Below are positions 6,970-13,330 of a stretch of DNA of 13,961 nucleotides, in pieces. The first letter of the stretch is position 1; every line of letters starts with the position of its first letter. Source of the stretch: Treponema sp. (GTDB lineage Bacteria > Spirochaetota > Spirochaetia > Treponematales > Breznakiellaceae); assembly GCA_009780285.1 (NCBI GenBank), contig WRAL01000012.1, forward strand, positions 1-13,961, in the 5' to 3' direction. A program made the translations under genes and the position numbers. The notes beneath the pieces were generated by a model. That model made no database searches. It worked only from the letters and a program-made list of their open reading frames with translations, and was not told the origin of the DNA.

Positions 6970-7949
6970 TTTGCCCTTGCCCTGAAAAAGCGCGTAAGGA
7001 CGGCAGCCGCGTCCGCCGTCACCGAAAGCTCCAGCGGCGAGGCGCCGGATTTTTTGCACATTTTCTGCCAAAGCTCCGTGCGCGCCTCGTGCCAGCGCCT
7101 CCAGGCTTCCTTGAAGGACTCCGATCCGGTGGGGGCGGAAAGCCGCGCGCCGGTTTCCGGGTCGGACACGGACAGAAGCCCCAAGTCCGGCGGGGAGATT
7201 TCCGCCGGGTCGTAGGCGCGCGCCGCGATCACGTCATGCCGATGGCTCAGTCGGCCCAGCTCCTGGTCCCAGCCGACGCTGTGAAAGTCCGAAAGCGCCA
7301 CGACCATGCCCCGGCGCTTGAGAAGCCGGCCGGCCGCCGAAAGCGCCGCCTTGAGGTTGCTGCCATCGGCGCGCGCGACGCCGGAACGAGCGCCGCTTTG
7401 GGGCCGCGCGGGCTGCGGCCGGTGATAGCGAAGCGCGCCGGAAACAAAGGCCAGAACACCGGAGCGGCCCTTGCGAGGCGGAAAGACCTTGTCCGTTTCG
7501 CTATCGAAAAGAAGCGCGCCCACCGGCTGGCCGTTTCTCTGCGCCGAAAAGGCCACAAGCGCCGCCGCCAGAAGCGCCTGTTCGTATGGGCTTAGCCGCT
7601 CGGCCTGCGCGTTCGCATTGTCGCCGCTGGAAGCGCCTCCACCGGAGGCGACGCTTCCCCAGGGCCGCGCGATGGCGCTGTGCATCGAGGCGGATGTGTC
7701 CAAAAGCAGCATCACGCTCATCTCGCGCTCCTCGCGGAAAATCTTGACGAAGGGCGTTCCAAGGCGAGTGCTGGCGTTCCAATCGATTGATTTTGCGTCG
7801 TCGCCCCATTGATAGTGTCGCGCCTCGTCGAATTCCATTCCCTGGCCGCGAAAGGCCGAGCGAAAATCCCCCGAGAGCATCCCGGCGGCGAGCGCGCTCG
7901 AAGCGATGGAAAGGCGTGCTATTCTGCCGAACAGTTCGCTCGTTTCCAT
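6966..7949 (-). CDS. DUF58 family protein
   Basis: This 327-aa cytosolic protein belongs to the DUF58 family that accompanies MoxR ATPases. The family signature is plain: GMEFDEARHYQWGDDAKSID (37-56), then WNASTRLGTPFVKIFREERE. A MIDAS-like D84-T-S86-A-S88 in LLLDTSASM shows the VWA-like fold. It contains no membrane helix, unlike many longer DUF58 proteins. A second conserved stretch is RRGMVVALSDFHSVGWDQEL. DUF58 proteins are thought to be adaptors for MoxR; the client is unknown. The ATG at 7949 starts one base after the moxR stop, and its own stop overlaps the next start, so it is tightly coupled on both sides. Confidence 0.92.
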   Translation of the reverse strand: METSELFGRIARLSIASSALAAGMLSGDFRSAFRGQGMEFDEARHYQWGDDAKSIDWNASTRLGTPFVKIFREEREMSVMLLLDTSASMHSAIARPWGSVASGGGASSGDNANAQAERLSPYEQALLAAALVAFSAQRNGQPVGALLFDSETDKVFPPRKGRSGVLAFVSGALRYHRPQPARPQSGARSGVARADGSNLKAALSAAGRLLKRRGMVVALSDFHSVGWDQELGRLSHRHDVIAARAYDPAEISPPDLGLLSVSDPETGARLSAPTGSESFKEAWRRWHEARTELWQKMCKKSGASPLELSVTADAAAVLTRFFRARAK

Positions 7950-7950
7950 G

Positions 7951-8967
7951 CTAGGGCACCGGAATGTAAGAAAGTATCCTGGAAATTACGGTGTCGGCAT
8001 CCAGCCCTTCGGCCTCGGCCTCGTAGGAAAGCGAAACCCTGTGGCGCAGGACGGGAAAGGCGGCTTTTTTTACGTCCTCGGGCCGAACAAAGGCGCTGCC
8101 GCCAAAAAGCGCGAAGATGCGGGCGCAGCGATGCAGCGCGATGGAAGCGCGCGGCGAGGCCCCGAATGAAACGTAGCGATGAAGGCCTTCGGCGGGCTTG
8201 AGCTTTCCGGCCTGAGCCTGCGCCTGCGTGGTTGCCGGCCTTGTCGCCGTAACGATGGAAACCATGTACTCGACGATTTTTTCATCGATATGAACCGCGT
8301 CGGCGGCCCTACGCATTTGCGCGAGCGCGGCCGCGTCCAAAATCGGCGACAGCGGCTCCCGCTTGCCGGCGCCCCCGGCGGAAATGGCCGGGCTGCGCGC
8401 CACGATCGCAAGCTCTTCCTCCGGCGTGGGATAGCCAACCACGAGCTTCAGGAGGAATCGGTCAAGCTCGGCTTCCGGCAGGGCGTAAGTTCCCTCGTGC
8501 TCGATGGGATTTTCGGTGGCAAGAACGAAAAAAGGGTTTGGCAAGGGATAGCTCGCCTTGCCGATGGTAACCTGGCGCTCCTCCATTGCCTCAAGAAGCG
8601 CGGACTGCATTTTGGCCGGCGCGCGGTTGATCTCGTCGGCAAGAATCACGTTGGCGAAAACCGGCCCCTTGCGCACGGAAAACGCGCCCTTGCCCTGATC
8701 CCAGATCAAAGTTCCGGTAAGGTCCGCCGGCAAAAGGTCCGGGGTAAACTGAATGCGCTTGAAATCCAGGCCGGTGATCTCCGCCAGGCTTTTCACGGCC
8801 AGCGTTTTGGCCAGGCCCGGCACGCCCTCAAGCAGGATGTGCCCGCCAGCGACGAGCGCGGCCAAAAGGCCATCGATCATCTCGCGCTGGCCGACGATAC
8901 GCTTGGCAAGCTCCTTCCTACACGCCTCGATAAGATGCGCGGCGGCCTTGGCCTCAACTGTTTCCAT
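7951..8967 (-). CDS. moxR: MoxR-family AAA+ ATPase
   Basis: This is a 338-aa MoxR AAA+ ATPase, a chaperone-like motor that acts with VWA partners. Motifs in order: Walker A GVPGLAKT (48-55), Walker B VILADEINR (107-115), sensor 1 in LATENP, the arginine-finger region LPEAELDRF and sensor 2 GASPRASIAL. All key residues are present and the length is normal. I choose the ATG at 8967. The frame remains open to a TTG at 8994, but that codon lies within the T-tract of the tRNA terminator and has no ribosome binding site. This is the first gene of the operon. No promoter is visible between the terminator and the start, so transcription may come from tRNA read-through or from a promoter I did not recognise. 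Confidence 0.95.
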   Translation of the reverse strand: METVEAKAAAHLIEACRKELAKRIVGQREMIDGLLAALVAGGHILLEGVPGLAKTLAVKSLAEITGLDFKRIQFTPDLLPADLTGTLIWDQGKGAFSVRKGPVFANVILADEINRAPAKMQSALLEAMEERQVTIGKASYPLPNPFFVLATENPIEHEGTYALPEAELDRFLLKLVVGYPTPEEELAIVARSPAISAGGAGKREPLSPILDAAALAQMRRAADAVHIDEKIVEYMVSIVTATRPATTQAQAQAGKLKPAEGLHRYVSFGASPRASIALHRCARIFALFGGSAFVRPEDVKKAAFPVLRHRVSLSYEAEAEGLDADTVISRILSYIPVP

Positions 8968-8992
8968 GATTTCTTGCGTCGGATTCACAGGC

Positions 8993-9026
8993 AAAAACCG
9001 CCGCCGCGCGGCCTGCGCGGCGGCGG
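8993..9026 (-). terminator. Intrinsic terminator after tRNA-Met
   Basis: On the minus strand a perfect 12-bp GC stem (8998-9009 with 9015-9026, 5-nt loop) is followed by TTTTTG. It lies 18 bp past the tRNA 3' end and ends 26 bp before the moxR start codon. The T-run is short (five), so partial read-through is possible. Confidence 0.8.
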
Positions 9027-9044
9027 GAACCCCCTCTTAAAAAT

Positions 9045-9117
9045 TAGCGGCAATAGGACTCGGACCTATGACCCAACGGATATGAGCCGTTTGCTCTACC
9101 AACTGAGCTATGCCGCC
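9045..9117 (-). tRNA. tRNA-Met (anticodon CAT)
   Basis: The 73-nt minus-strand sequence folds into a full cloverleaf: acceptor GGCGGCA with TGCCGCT, D arm GCTC-AGTTGGTA-GAGC, anticodon arm AACGG-CTCATAT-CCGTT, 5-nt variable loop, T arm ATAGG-TCCGAGT-CCTAT and discriminator A73. The anticodon is CAT. The G1-U72 wobble and general shape resemble the elongator tRNA-Met of other bacteria. An Ile tRNA with a lysidine-modified CAT cannot be fully excluded. CCA is not encoded. The T-loop has C where U55 is nearly universal. Confidence 0.93.
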
Positions 9118-9127
9118 ATGCAAGGCC

Positions 9128-9157
9128 AGCATACGATAAAAGCGCGCTCAACGTCAA
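9128..9157 (-). promoter_or_regulatory. Predicted promoter of tRNA-Met
   Basis: On the minus strand TTGACG (9152-9157), an 18-bp spacer and TATGCT (9128-9133) precede the tRNA. The start of transcription is predicted near 9121, about 4 nt before the mature 5' end. The conserved flank of repeat P2 begins just upstream of the -35 box. Confidence 0.6.
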
Positions 9158-9159
9158 GT

Positions 9160-9311
9160 GGCCGCGCGGCCTTTTGACCTTTGGCCTTTGATCCGTGGCC
9201 CCCTGCGGCTGGCGGGCGCGCGGGACCTCGGTCATGTCGCTGCGCTCCAAATGCCCTCGGCGCCCGCGCGCCCGCCAGCCGCAGGGCATACGCGCTGGGC
9301 TTTAGGGTGCT
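9160..9311. repeat. Palindromic intergenic repeat P2
   Basis: Perfect 24-bp arms lie at 9201-9224 (begins CCCTGCGGCT) and 9263-9286. The reverse complement aligns with P1 (1-140) over the flanks, arms and loop (GCAGCG-CATGACCGAG in both). Six of the 24 arm positions differ between P1 and P2, and each difference is paired correctly in both copies. A half copy (right arm plus the GGGCTTTAGGGTGCT tail) recurs at 9694-9750. Confidence 0.85.
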
Positions 9312-9523
9312 AAAGGCCGCTCTTCTATAGGAAAAATCTCCAGTAAAGGCGCCCATGCGCCTTTACCGGAGATTTTAGGTTGTCAGGCATTTATCCCAAG
9401 CAACCATGCGTGGAGTTTAGAGGCGGGCTGAAGCCCGCCTCTAAACTCCGAGGCCAAGTCGCCGCAGGCGACTTGGCCCGCGCGCGGCGGGGCGCAGGGC
9501 ATTCGCGCAGGATTTTTGTCAAG
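9312..9523. repeat. Tandem hairpin repeat, unit 1
   Basis: The unit starts with AAAGGCCGCTCTTCTATAGG and contains three hairpins. H1 is a 20-bp stem (9333-9352 with 9357-9376, CCAT loop, one wobble pair). H2 is an 18-bp perfect stem (9412-9429 with 9432-9449). H3 is a 12-bp perfect stem (9452-9463 with 9467-9478). H1 is bounded by AAAA and TTTT and could also act as a weak terminator on either strand. No coding gene is credible here. Confidence 0.85.
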
Positions 9524-9750
9524 AAAGGCCGCTCTTCTATAGGAAAAACCTCCGGTAAAGGCGCCCATGCGCCTTTACCGGAGGTTTTAGGTTGTCAGGC
9601 ATTTATCCCCAGCAACCATGCGTGGAGTTTAGAGGCGGGCTGAAGCCCGCCTCTAAACTCCGAGGCCAAAGCGCCTGCGGCGCTTTGGCCCGCCCTCGGC
9701 GCCCGAGCGCCCGCCAGCCGCAGGGCATACGCGTGGGGCTTTAGGGTGCT
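9524..9750. repeat. Tandem hairpin repeat, unit 2
   Basis: This is the second copy, 212 bp after the first. H1 is perfect (9545-9564 with 9569-9588), H2 is identical to unit 1 (9624-9641 with 9644-9661) and H3 is a 12-bp stem with different bases (9664-9675 with 9679-9690). From about 9694 the unit ends in a half copy of P2, so the repeats are mosaics of a few modules. Confidence 0.85.
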
Positions 9751-9828
9751 AAAGGCCGCTCTTCTATAGGAAAAATCTCCGTGTAAGGCGCCCATGCGCC
9801 TTGCACGGAGATTTTAGGTTGTCAGGTC
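9751..9828. repeat. Tandem hairpin repeat, unit 3 (partial)
   Basis: This copy begins 227 bp after unit 2 and carries only the leader AAAGGCCGCTCTTCTATAGG and H1 (9772-9791 with 9796-9815, one wobble pair), ending at GGTTGTCAGG. The stem reads GTGTAAG / CTTGCAC where the other units have GTAAAG / CTTTAC. Unrelated, AT-richer sequence carrying the brnT promoter follows. Confidence 0.85.
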
Positions 9829-9872
9829 GACTAGGCCGCGCGTCATTTTTATCGCGCATCTCAAATAAATAC

Positions 9873-9901
9873 TTGACAACATATACCCAATCAGCTATAC
9901 T
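9873..9901 (+). promoter_or_regulatory. Strong consensus promoter of brnTA
   Basis: A perfect TTGACA (9873-9878), a 17-bp spacer and TATACT (9896-9901) lie in an AT-rich patch. The predicted start of transcription is 9908 or 9909, and the brnT ATG is at 9909. The mRNA would be leaderless or nearly so. In known brnTA operons the antitoxin represses this promoter; TATAC occurs twice here (9883, 9896), but I cannot define an operator. Confidence 0.75.
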
Positions 9902-9908
9902 TAGGCAT

Positions 9909-10262
9909 ATGGGCAGGACGATAATCAGCGAGGATGGCTGCTTTGAGTGGGACGAGGAGAAAAATCGTAGGAACCTGAAAAAGCACGGTTTTTCCTTTGA
10001 CGAAATTCTCGAAGTCTTTGACGACCCTGCCCTGCTGGAAGGATACGACCGGGGGCATTCCCAGGCCGAGGATCGGTATTACTGCATCGGGTGCCTGAAC
10101 GGCATCTTTTGCGTAATCGTCTTTTACGCGCAGCGCGAGCGGACGCGGATTATTTCCGCGCGCCAGGCCGACGCGCAGGAACAGGAGAGATACAATGGTT
10201 ACTTCGAAAAAATTGACACGGGAACGTATACTTGCGATCAAAAGCCACCCCGTTACTTATGA
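9909..10262 (+). CDS. brnT: BrnT-type ribonuclease toxin
   Basis: This 117-aa protein belongs to the BrnT family, RelE-fold ribonucleases that block translation. Visible family marks are FEWDEEKNRRNLKKHGFSF (12-30), the following DDP turn, R54 before a beta strand, IFCVIVFYAQRER and the end motif RTRIISARQA (78-87). The ATG at 9909 is chosen because the domain starts right after it and the promoter ends 7 bp before it. The open frame to 9801 is only repeat sequence. No Shine-Dalgarno is possible if the mRNA begins at 9908-9909. The last about 22 residues overlap the antitoxin gene by 68 nt and extend past the usual family end (about 90 aa), so they may be non-essential. The pair lies among repeats, consistent with horizontal gain. 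Confidence 0.88.
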   Translation: MGRTIISEDGCFEWDEEKNRRNLKKHGFSFDEILEVFDDPALLEGYDRGHSQAEDRYYCIGCLNGIFCVIVFYAQRERTRIISARQADAQEQERYNGYFEKIDTGTYTCDQKPPRYL

Positions 10263-10467
10263 CGAGGACAGCCCCAAGCTGACGGCGGAACAAATCGCCG
10301 GAATGCGGCCGGCGCATCGGGCCTACTGGAAAGTGGAGCCAATAAAGGAAGCCGTTTCCATCAAAATCGACGCGGACGTACTGGCATGGTTCAAGGCCGA
10401 AGGAAAGGGCTATCAAACCCGCATCAACAAAGCCCTGCGCGAAGCGATGATGCGCAGCGGGCAATAA
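10195..10467 (+). CDS. brnA: BrnA-type antitoxin
   Basis: This 90-aa antitoxin has the BrnA C-terminal DNA-binding and dimerisation region VSIKIDADVLAWFKAEGKGY followed by QTRINKALREAM (residues 54-85), a ribbon-helix-helix type fold. The N-terminal half should wrap the toxin. The start at 10195 is backed by AGGAGA at 10183-10188 with 6-nt spacing, a much better site than that of the toxin. This fits higher antitoxin synthesis. It starts within the toxin gene, in another frame. In characterised pairs the antitoxin and complex repress the shared promoter. Confidence 0.9.
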   Translation: MVTSKKLTRERILAIKSHPVTYDEDSPKLTAEQIAGMRPAHRAYWKVEPIKEAVSIKIDADVLAWFKAEGKGYQTRINKALREAMMRSGQ

Positions 10468-10500
10468 CATTCAGCTAGCGGACGCGCGGCTCACCGATCC

Positions 10501-10553
10501 AGGCCCCACAACCTAAAACCACTGTGCGGAGGGGCCATCAATCAAAAGGCCGC
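10501..10553. repeat. Degenerate repeat remnant downstream of brnA
   Basis: ACAACCTAAAACC (10508-10520) resembles the reverse complement of the H1 end (GGTTTTAGGTTGT), and GGGGCCATCAATCAAAAGG with CCGCGCG (10531-10556) matches the P1/P2 flank. Repeat pieces therefore border brnTA on both sides, with the H1-like part inverted here. The rest of the 172-bp gap after brnA holds only the possible valS promoter and leader. Confidence 0.6.
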
Positions 10554-10565
10554 GCGAAGGGTGTG

Positions 10566-10594
10566 TTGCATAAGATCGGATGTTCCGGTAGCTT
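10566..10594 (+). promoter_or_regulatory. Possible promoter of valS
   Basis: TTGCAT (10566-10571), a 17-bp spacer and TAGCTT (10589-10594) are a weak match. The predicted start near 10601 would agree with a leader beginning at the hairpin 10600-10628. Confidence 0.3.
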
Positions 10595-10599
10595 TTATT

Positions 10600-10628
10600 T
10601 TGCGCGCTGGACGTTTTTTGGCGCGCAA
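10600..10628 (+). promoter_or_regulatory. Leader hairpin touching the valS ribosome binding site
   Basis: TTGCGCGC (10600-10607) pairs exactly with GCGCGCAA (10621-10628) across a 13-nt loop that contains six Ts. The right arm takes up the AA of the AAGGAG site (10627-10632), so folding would compete with ribosome binding. A regulatory role is inference. Confidence 0.45.
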
Positions 10629-10639
10629 GGAGACGCTCC

Positions 10640-13330
10640 GTGCAAATGAAGGCCGTTGAACTGGAAAAAGCCTACAACCCCAAGACATTCGAGAGCAGGA
10701 TTTACGCGCTCTGGAAAGATGGCGGCTCCTTCAAGCCGGAAGCCGCAGGAAGCGCAAAGGGCGCCGACCCTTTCACCATGGCGATCCCGCCGCCCAACGT
10801 TACCGGGATGCTGCACATGGGGCACGCGCTTAACGCGACCCTTCAGGACGTGATCGCGCGCTTCCATCGAATGCGCGGCGAGCCCACGCTTTGGATCCCC
10901 GGCTCCGACCACGCCGGCATCGCCACCCAGCACGTCGTCGAGAAAAAGCTCGAGGCGCGGGGGCAAAGCCGCGCGGCCTTGGGCCGCGAAAAATTCGTCG
11001 AGGAAACCTGGAAGGCCAAGGCCGAGCATCACGCGATCATTTCCGAGCAGTTCGCGCGCATGGGCTCCAGCGTCGACTGGGACAGGGAACGCTTTACCCT
11101 GGACGACGGCCTCGCGCGCGCCGTGCGGGAAGTTTTCGTCAGCCTTCACGAGCGCGGGCTTTTATATAAGGGAAAATATCTGGTGAACTGGTGCCCCTCC
11201 TGCGGCACGGCGATCGCGGACGACGAAGTGGAGCATGAGGAAGCGCAGGGCAAAATGTACCGCCTGCGCTATTTTTTTGCCGACGACCCAAGCGCCTTCC
11301 TCGAAATCGCCACGACCCGGCCGGAAACGCTTTTGGGCGACACCGCCGTCGCCGTTCATCCCGAGGATCCGCGCTACGCGGCGCTTGTCGGGAAAAAACT
11401 CCGGCTGCCGATCACGGGCCGCGAGATTCCGGTGATCGCCGACTCCTTCGTCGACAAGGAATTTGGAACCGGCGCGGTCAAGATTACCCCGGCGCACGAT
11501 CCCAACGACTGGGAAGCCGGCCGGCGCCACGGCCTTGAGGCGATAAGCGTTCTTGACGCAGCCGGCGCCATGAACGACGAGGCGCCGAAAAAATACCGTG
11601 GCATGAAGGTCGCGCAGGCGCGCGCCGCCATCGTCGAGGACCTAGAAGCCGGCGGCTGGCTTTCCGGCGAGGAAGGCATAGCGCATTCGGTCGGGCATTG
11701 CTATCGCTGCTCGACGGTAATCGAGCCCTTTTTGTCCGAGCAATGGTTCGTCAGAATGAAGCCGCTTGCCGAAAAGGCGCTGGCCGCCTGGCAAAAGGGC
11801 GAAGTAGTCTTTTATCCCAAAAAATGGGAAAACACTTACCGCCATTGGCTGGAAAACATCCGCGACTGGTGCATAAGCCGCCAGCTTTGGTGGGGGCATC
11901 GCATTCCGGCCTGGCTCTGCCGCGCCTGCGGAAAAACCACCGTCGCGCGCAAGGATCCGGCGGCCTGCGCCCACTGCGGCTCCGCCGAAATAACGCAGGA
12001 CGAGGACGTTCTGGATACTTGGTTTTCAAGCTGGCTTTGGCCCTTCAGCGTTCTGGGCTGGGAATCACCCGCGCAGACGACGGCGGACTTCCGCGCCTTT
12101 TACCCCACCAGCGCCGTCATAACCGGCTACGACATTTTGTTTTTCTGGGTGGCGCGCATGATCATGGCCGGCATTGAGTTCACCGGCCGCGCTCCCTTCC
12201 GCGACGTCTACCTTCACGGCCTTTTGCGCGACAAGCAGGGGCGAAAGATGAGCAAAAGCCTGGGCAACGGCCTTGATCCCCTTGAGCTTATCGATGAGTT
12301 CGGCGCCGACGCGCTTAAGTTCACGCTTGCCTTCGTCTGCGCGCAGGGCCAGGACCTTCTTGTCGACAAGGAATCCTTTAAAATGGGATCCAAGTTCGCG
12401 AACAAGGTTTGGAACGCCAGCCGCTATATATTGATGAACCTTGAAGGCCGCGCCATCGTCGAAAAGCCGGAGCTGCTTCCGGTGGACCGCTGGATCTACT
12501 CGCGGCTTTCGGGCGCGGCCGGCGCCGTAACGGAAGCGCTGCTTTCGTATCGCTTTAATGACGCGGCGCAAAGCGCCTACGAATTTTTCTGGAACGATTT
12601 TTGCGACTGGTACGTCGAGGCGACGAAGCTTTCGATGAAGGCCGCCGACGATGCGGCCGGCGCGCGCGAGAAAGACCGCGCCGCGACCGTGCTTTTGGAC
12701 GCGCTTTCGCTTTCGCTGCGCCTTCTGCATCCCTTTTTGCCCTTTGTTACCGAGGAGATTTATTCAAAGCTGCCCGGCGCCGAAAATCGCGGCCTTTTAA
12801 TCAGCGCGCCCTACCCCGAACGCAGCGCCGAGCTTGACAGCCCGCAGGACGAGGCGCGCTTTTCCTTTTTGCAGGAATTCGTGCGGGCGATTCGCGCCCT
12901 GCGCGGCGAGTGCGCGATTCCGCCGGGAGCCAAGCTGCGCGCGCAGGCCCGGGTTAGCGCCGACGCGGAGCCTTTTTTGCGGCAGGGCGAGGAGCTTGTA
13001 AAAATGATGGCAGGGCTTGGGGAGCTGGAAATAGCGGTCGAGGAGGAAGGCGGCGCGACGGCGCGGCCGGAAGGCGCGATAGGGCTTGCCGGATCCGGCT
13101 TTGGGATCTTCGTCTTCGTCGCGCAGGCCGTGGATACCGGCGCGCTCAAGGAAAAGTTCGCCAAGGAGCTTGCGAGGGATAAAGGCTTCGCGCGGGGCCT
13201 TGAATCAAAGCTGGAAAATGCGCAATTTGTAGGAAACGCGCCGGCGGAGCTTGTCGCCGGCGAAAGGGCCAAGCTTAAGGACGCGCTGGCGCGCGTCGAA
13301 AAGCTGGAAACATATTTGCGAGGTCTGTAA
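10640..13330 (+). CDS. valS: Valyl-tRNA synthetase
   Basis: ValRS, a class Ia enzyme, charges tRNA-Val in the cytosol. The product has 896 aa, normal for bacteria. The start is GTG at 10640 because AAGGAG (10627-10632) is 7 nt upstream; an ATG two codons later is too far away. Visible marks: PPPNVTGMLHMGH with HIGH-type H59-M-G-H62, WCPSCGTAIADDE (Cys185, Cys188), the editing (CP1) domain around 200-380 including TTRPETLLGDTAV, a second CxxC pair (Cys427/430 and Cys443/446), KMSKS at 536-540 (RKMSKSLGNGLDP), the anticodon-binding domain after about 600 and a C-terminal coiled coil at about 830-896 (ARVEKLETYL). It is followed without a gap by the HD hydrolase gene. Confidence 0.98.
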   Translation: MQMKAVELEKAYNPKTFESRIYALWKDGGSFKPEAAGSAKGADPFTMAIPPPNVTGMLHMGHALNATLQDVIARFHRMRGEPTLWIPGSDHAGIATQHVVEKKLEARGQSRAALGREKFVEETWKAKAEHHAIISEQFARMGSSVDWDRERFTLDDGLARAVREVFVSLHERGLLYKGKYLVNWCPSCGTAIADDEVEHEEAQGKMYRLRYFFADDPSAFLEIATTRPETLLGDTAVAVHPEDPRYAALVGKKLRLPITGREIPVIADSFVDKEFGTGAVKITPAHDPNDWEAGRRHGLEAISVLDAAGAMNDEAPKKYRGMKVAQARAAIVEDLEAGGWLSGEEGIAHSVGHCYRCSTVIEPFLSEQWFVRMKPLAEKALAAWQKGEVVFYPKKWENTYRHWLENIRDWCISRQLWWGHRIPAWLCRACGKTTVARKDPAACAHCGSAEITQDEDVLDTWFSSWLWPFSVLGWESPAQTTADFRAFYPTSAVITGYDILFFWVARMIMAGIEFTGRAPFRDVYLHGLLRDKQGRKMSKSLGNGLDPLELIDEFGADALKFTLAFVCAQGQDLLVDKESFKMGSKFANKVWNASRYILMNLEGRAIVEKPELLPVDRWIYSRLSGAAGAVTEALLSYRFNDAAQSAYEFFWNDFCDWYVEATKLSMKAADDAAGAREKDRAATVLLDALSLSLRLLHPFLPFVTEEIYSKLPGAENRGLLISAPYPERSAELDSPQDEARFSFLQEFVRAIRALRGECAIPPGAKLRAQARVSADAEPFLRQGEELVKMMAGLGELEIAVEEEGGATARPEGAIGLAGSGFGIFVFVAQAVDTGALKEKFAKELARDKGFARGLESKLENAQFVGNAPAELVAGERAKLKDALARVEKLETYLRGL

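Noticed and set aside
6970..7071. N-terminal extension of the signal-peptide protein to 7071
   Set aside because: It would bury the signal peptide and overlap the DUF58 gene by about 100 bp; the ATGA start at 6969 fits.
8968..8994. TTG start for moxR at 8994
   Set aside because: The codon is in the terminator T-tract and has no ribosome binding site; the domain is complete from the ATG at 8967.
8179..9177. 332-aa plus-strand open frame opposite moxR
   Set aside because: It is antisense to all conserved MoxR motifs and runs through the terminator and the tRNA gene.
9383..9795. Small minus-strand and plus-strand open frames in the repeats (61-87 aa)
   Set aside because: They are near-identical because the DNA is repeated; they run through perfect hairpins and have no ribosome binding sites.
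9312..9828. CRISPR array
   Set aside because: Repeats are about 210-230 bp, palindromic, and contain no regularly spaced unique spacers; no cas genes are present.
9801..9908. Upstream extension of brnT
   Set aside because: It begins inside the repeat hairpin and spans the promoter; BrnT homology begins just after 9909.
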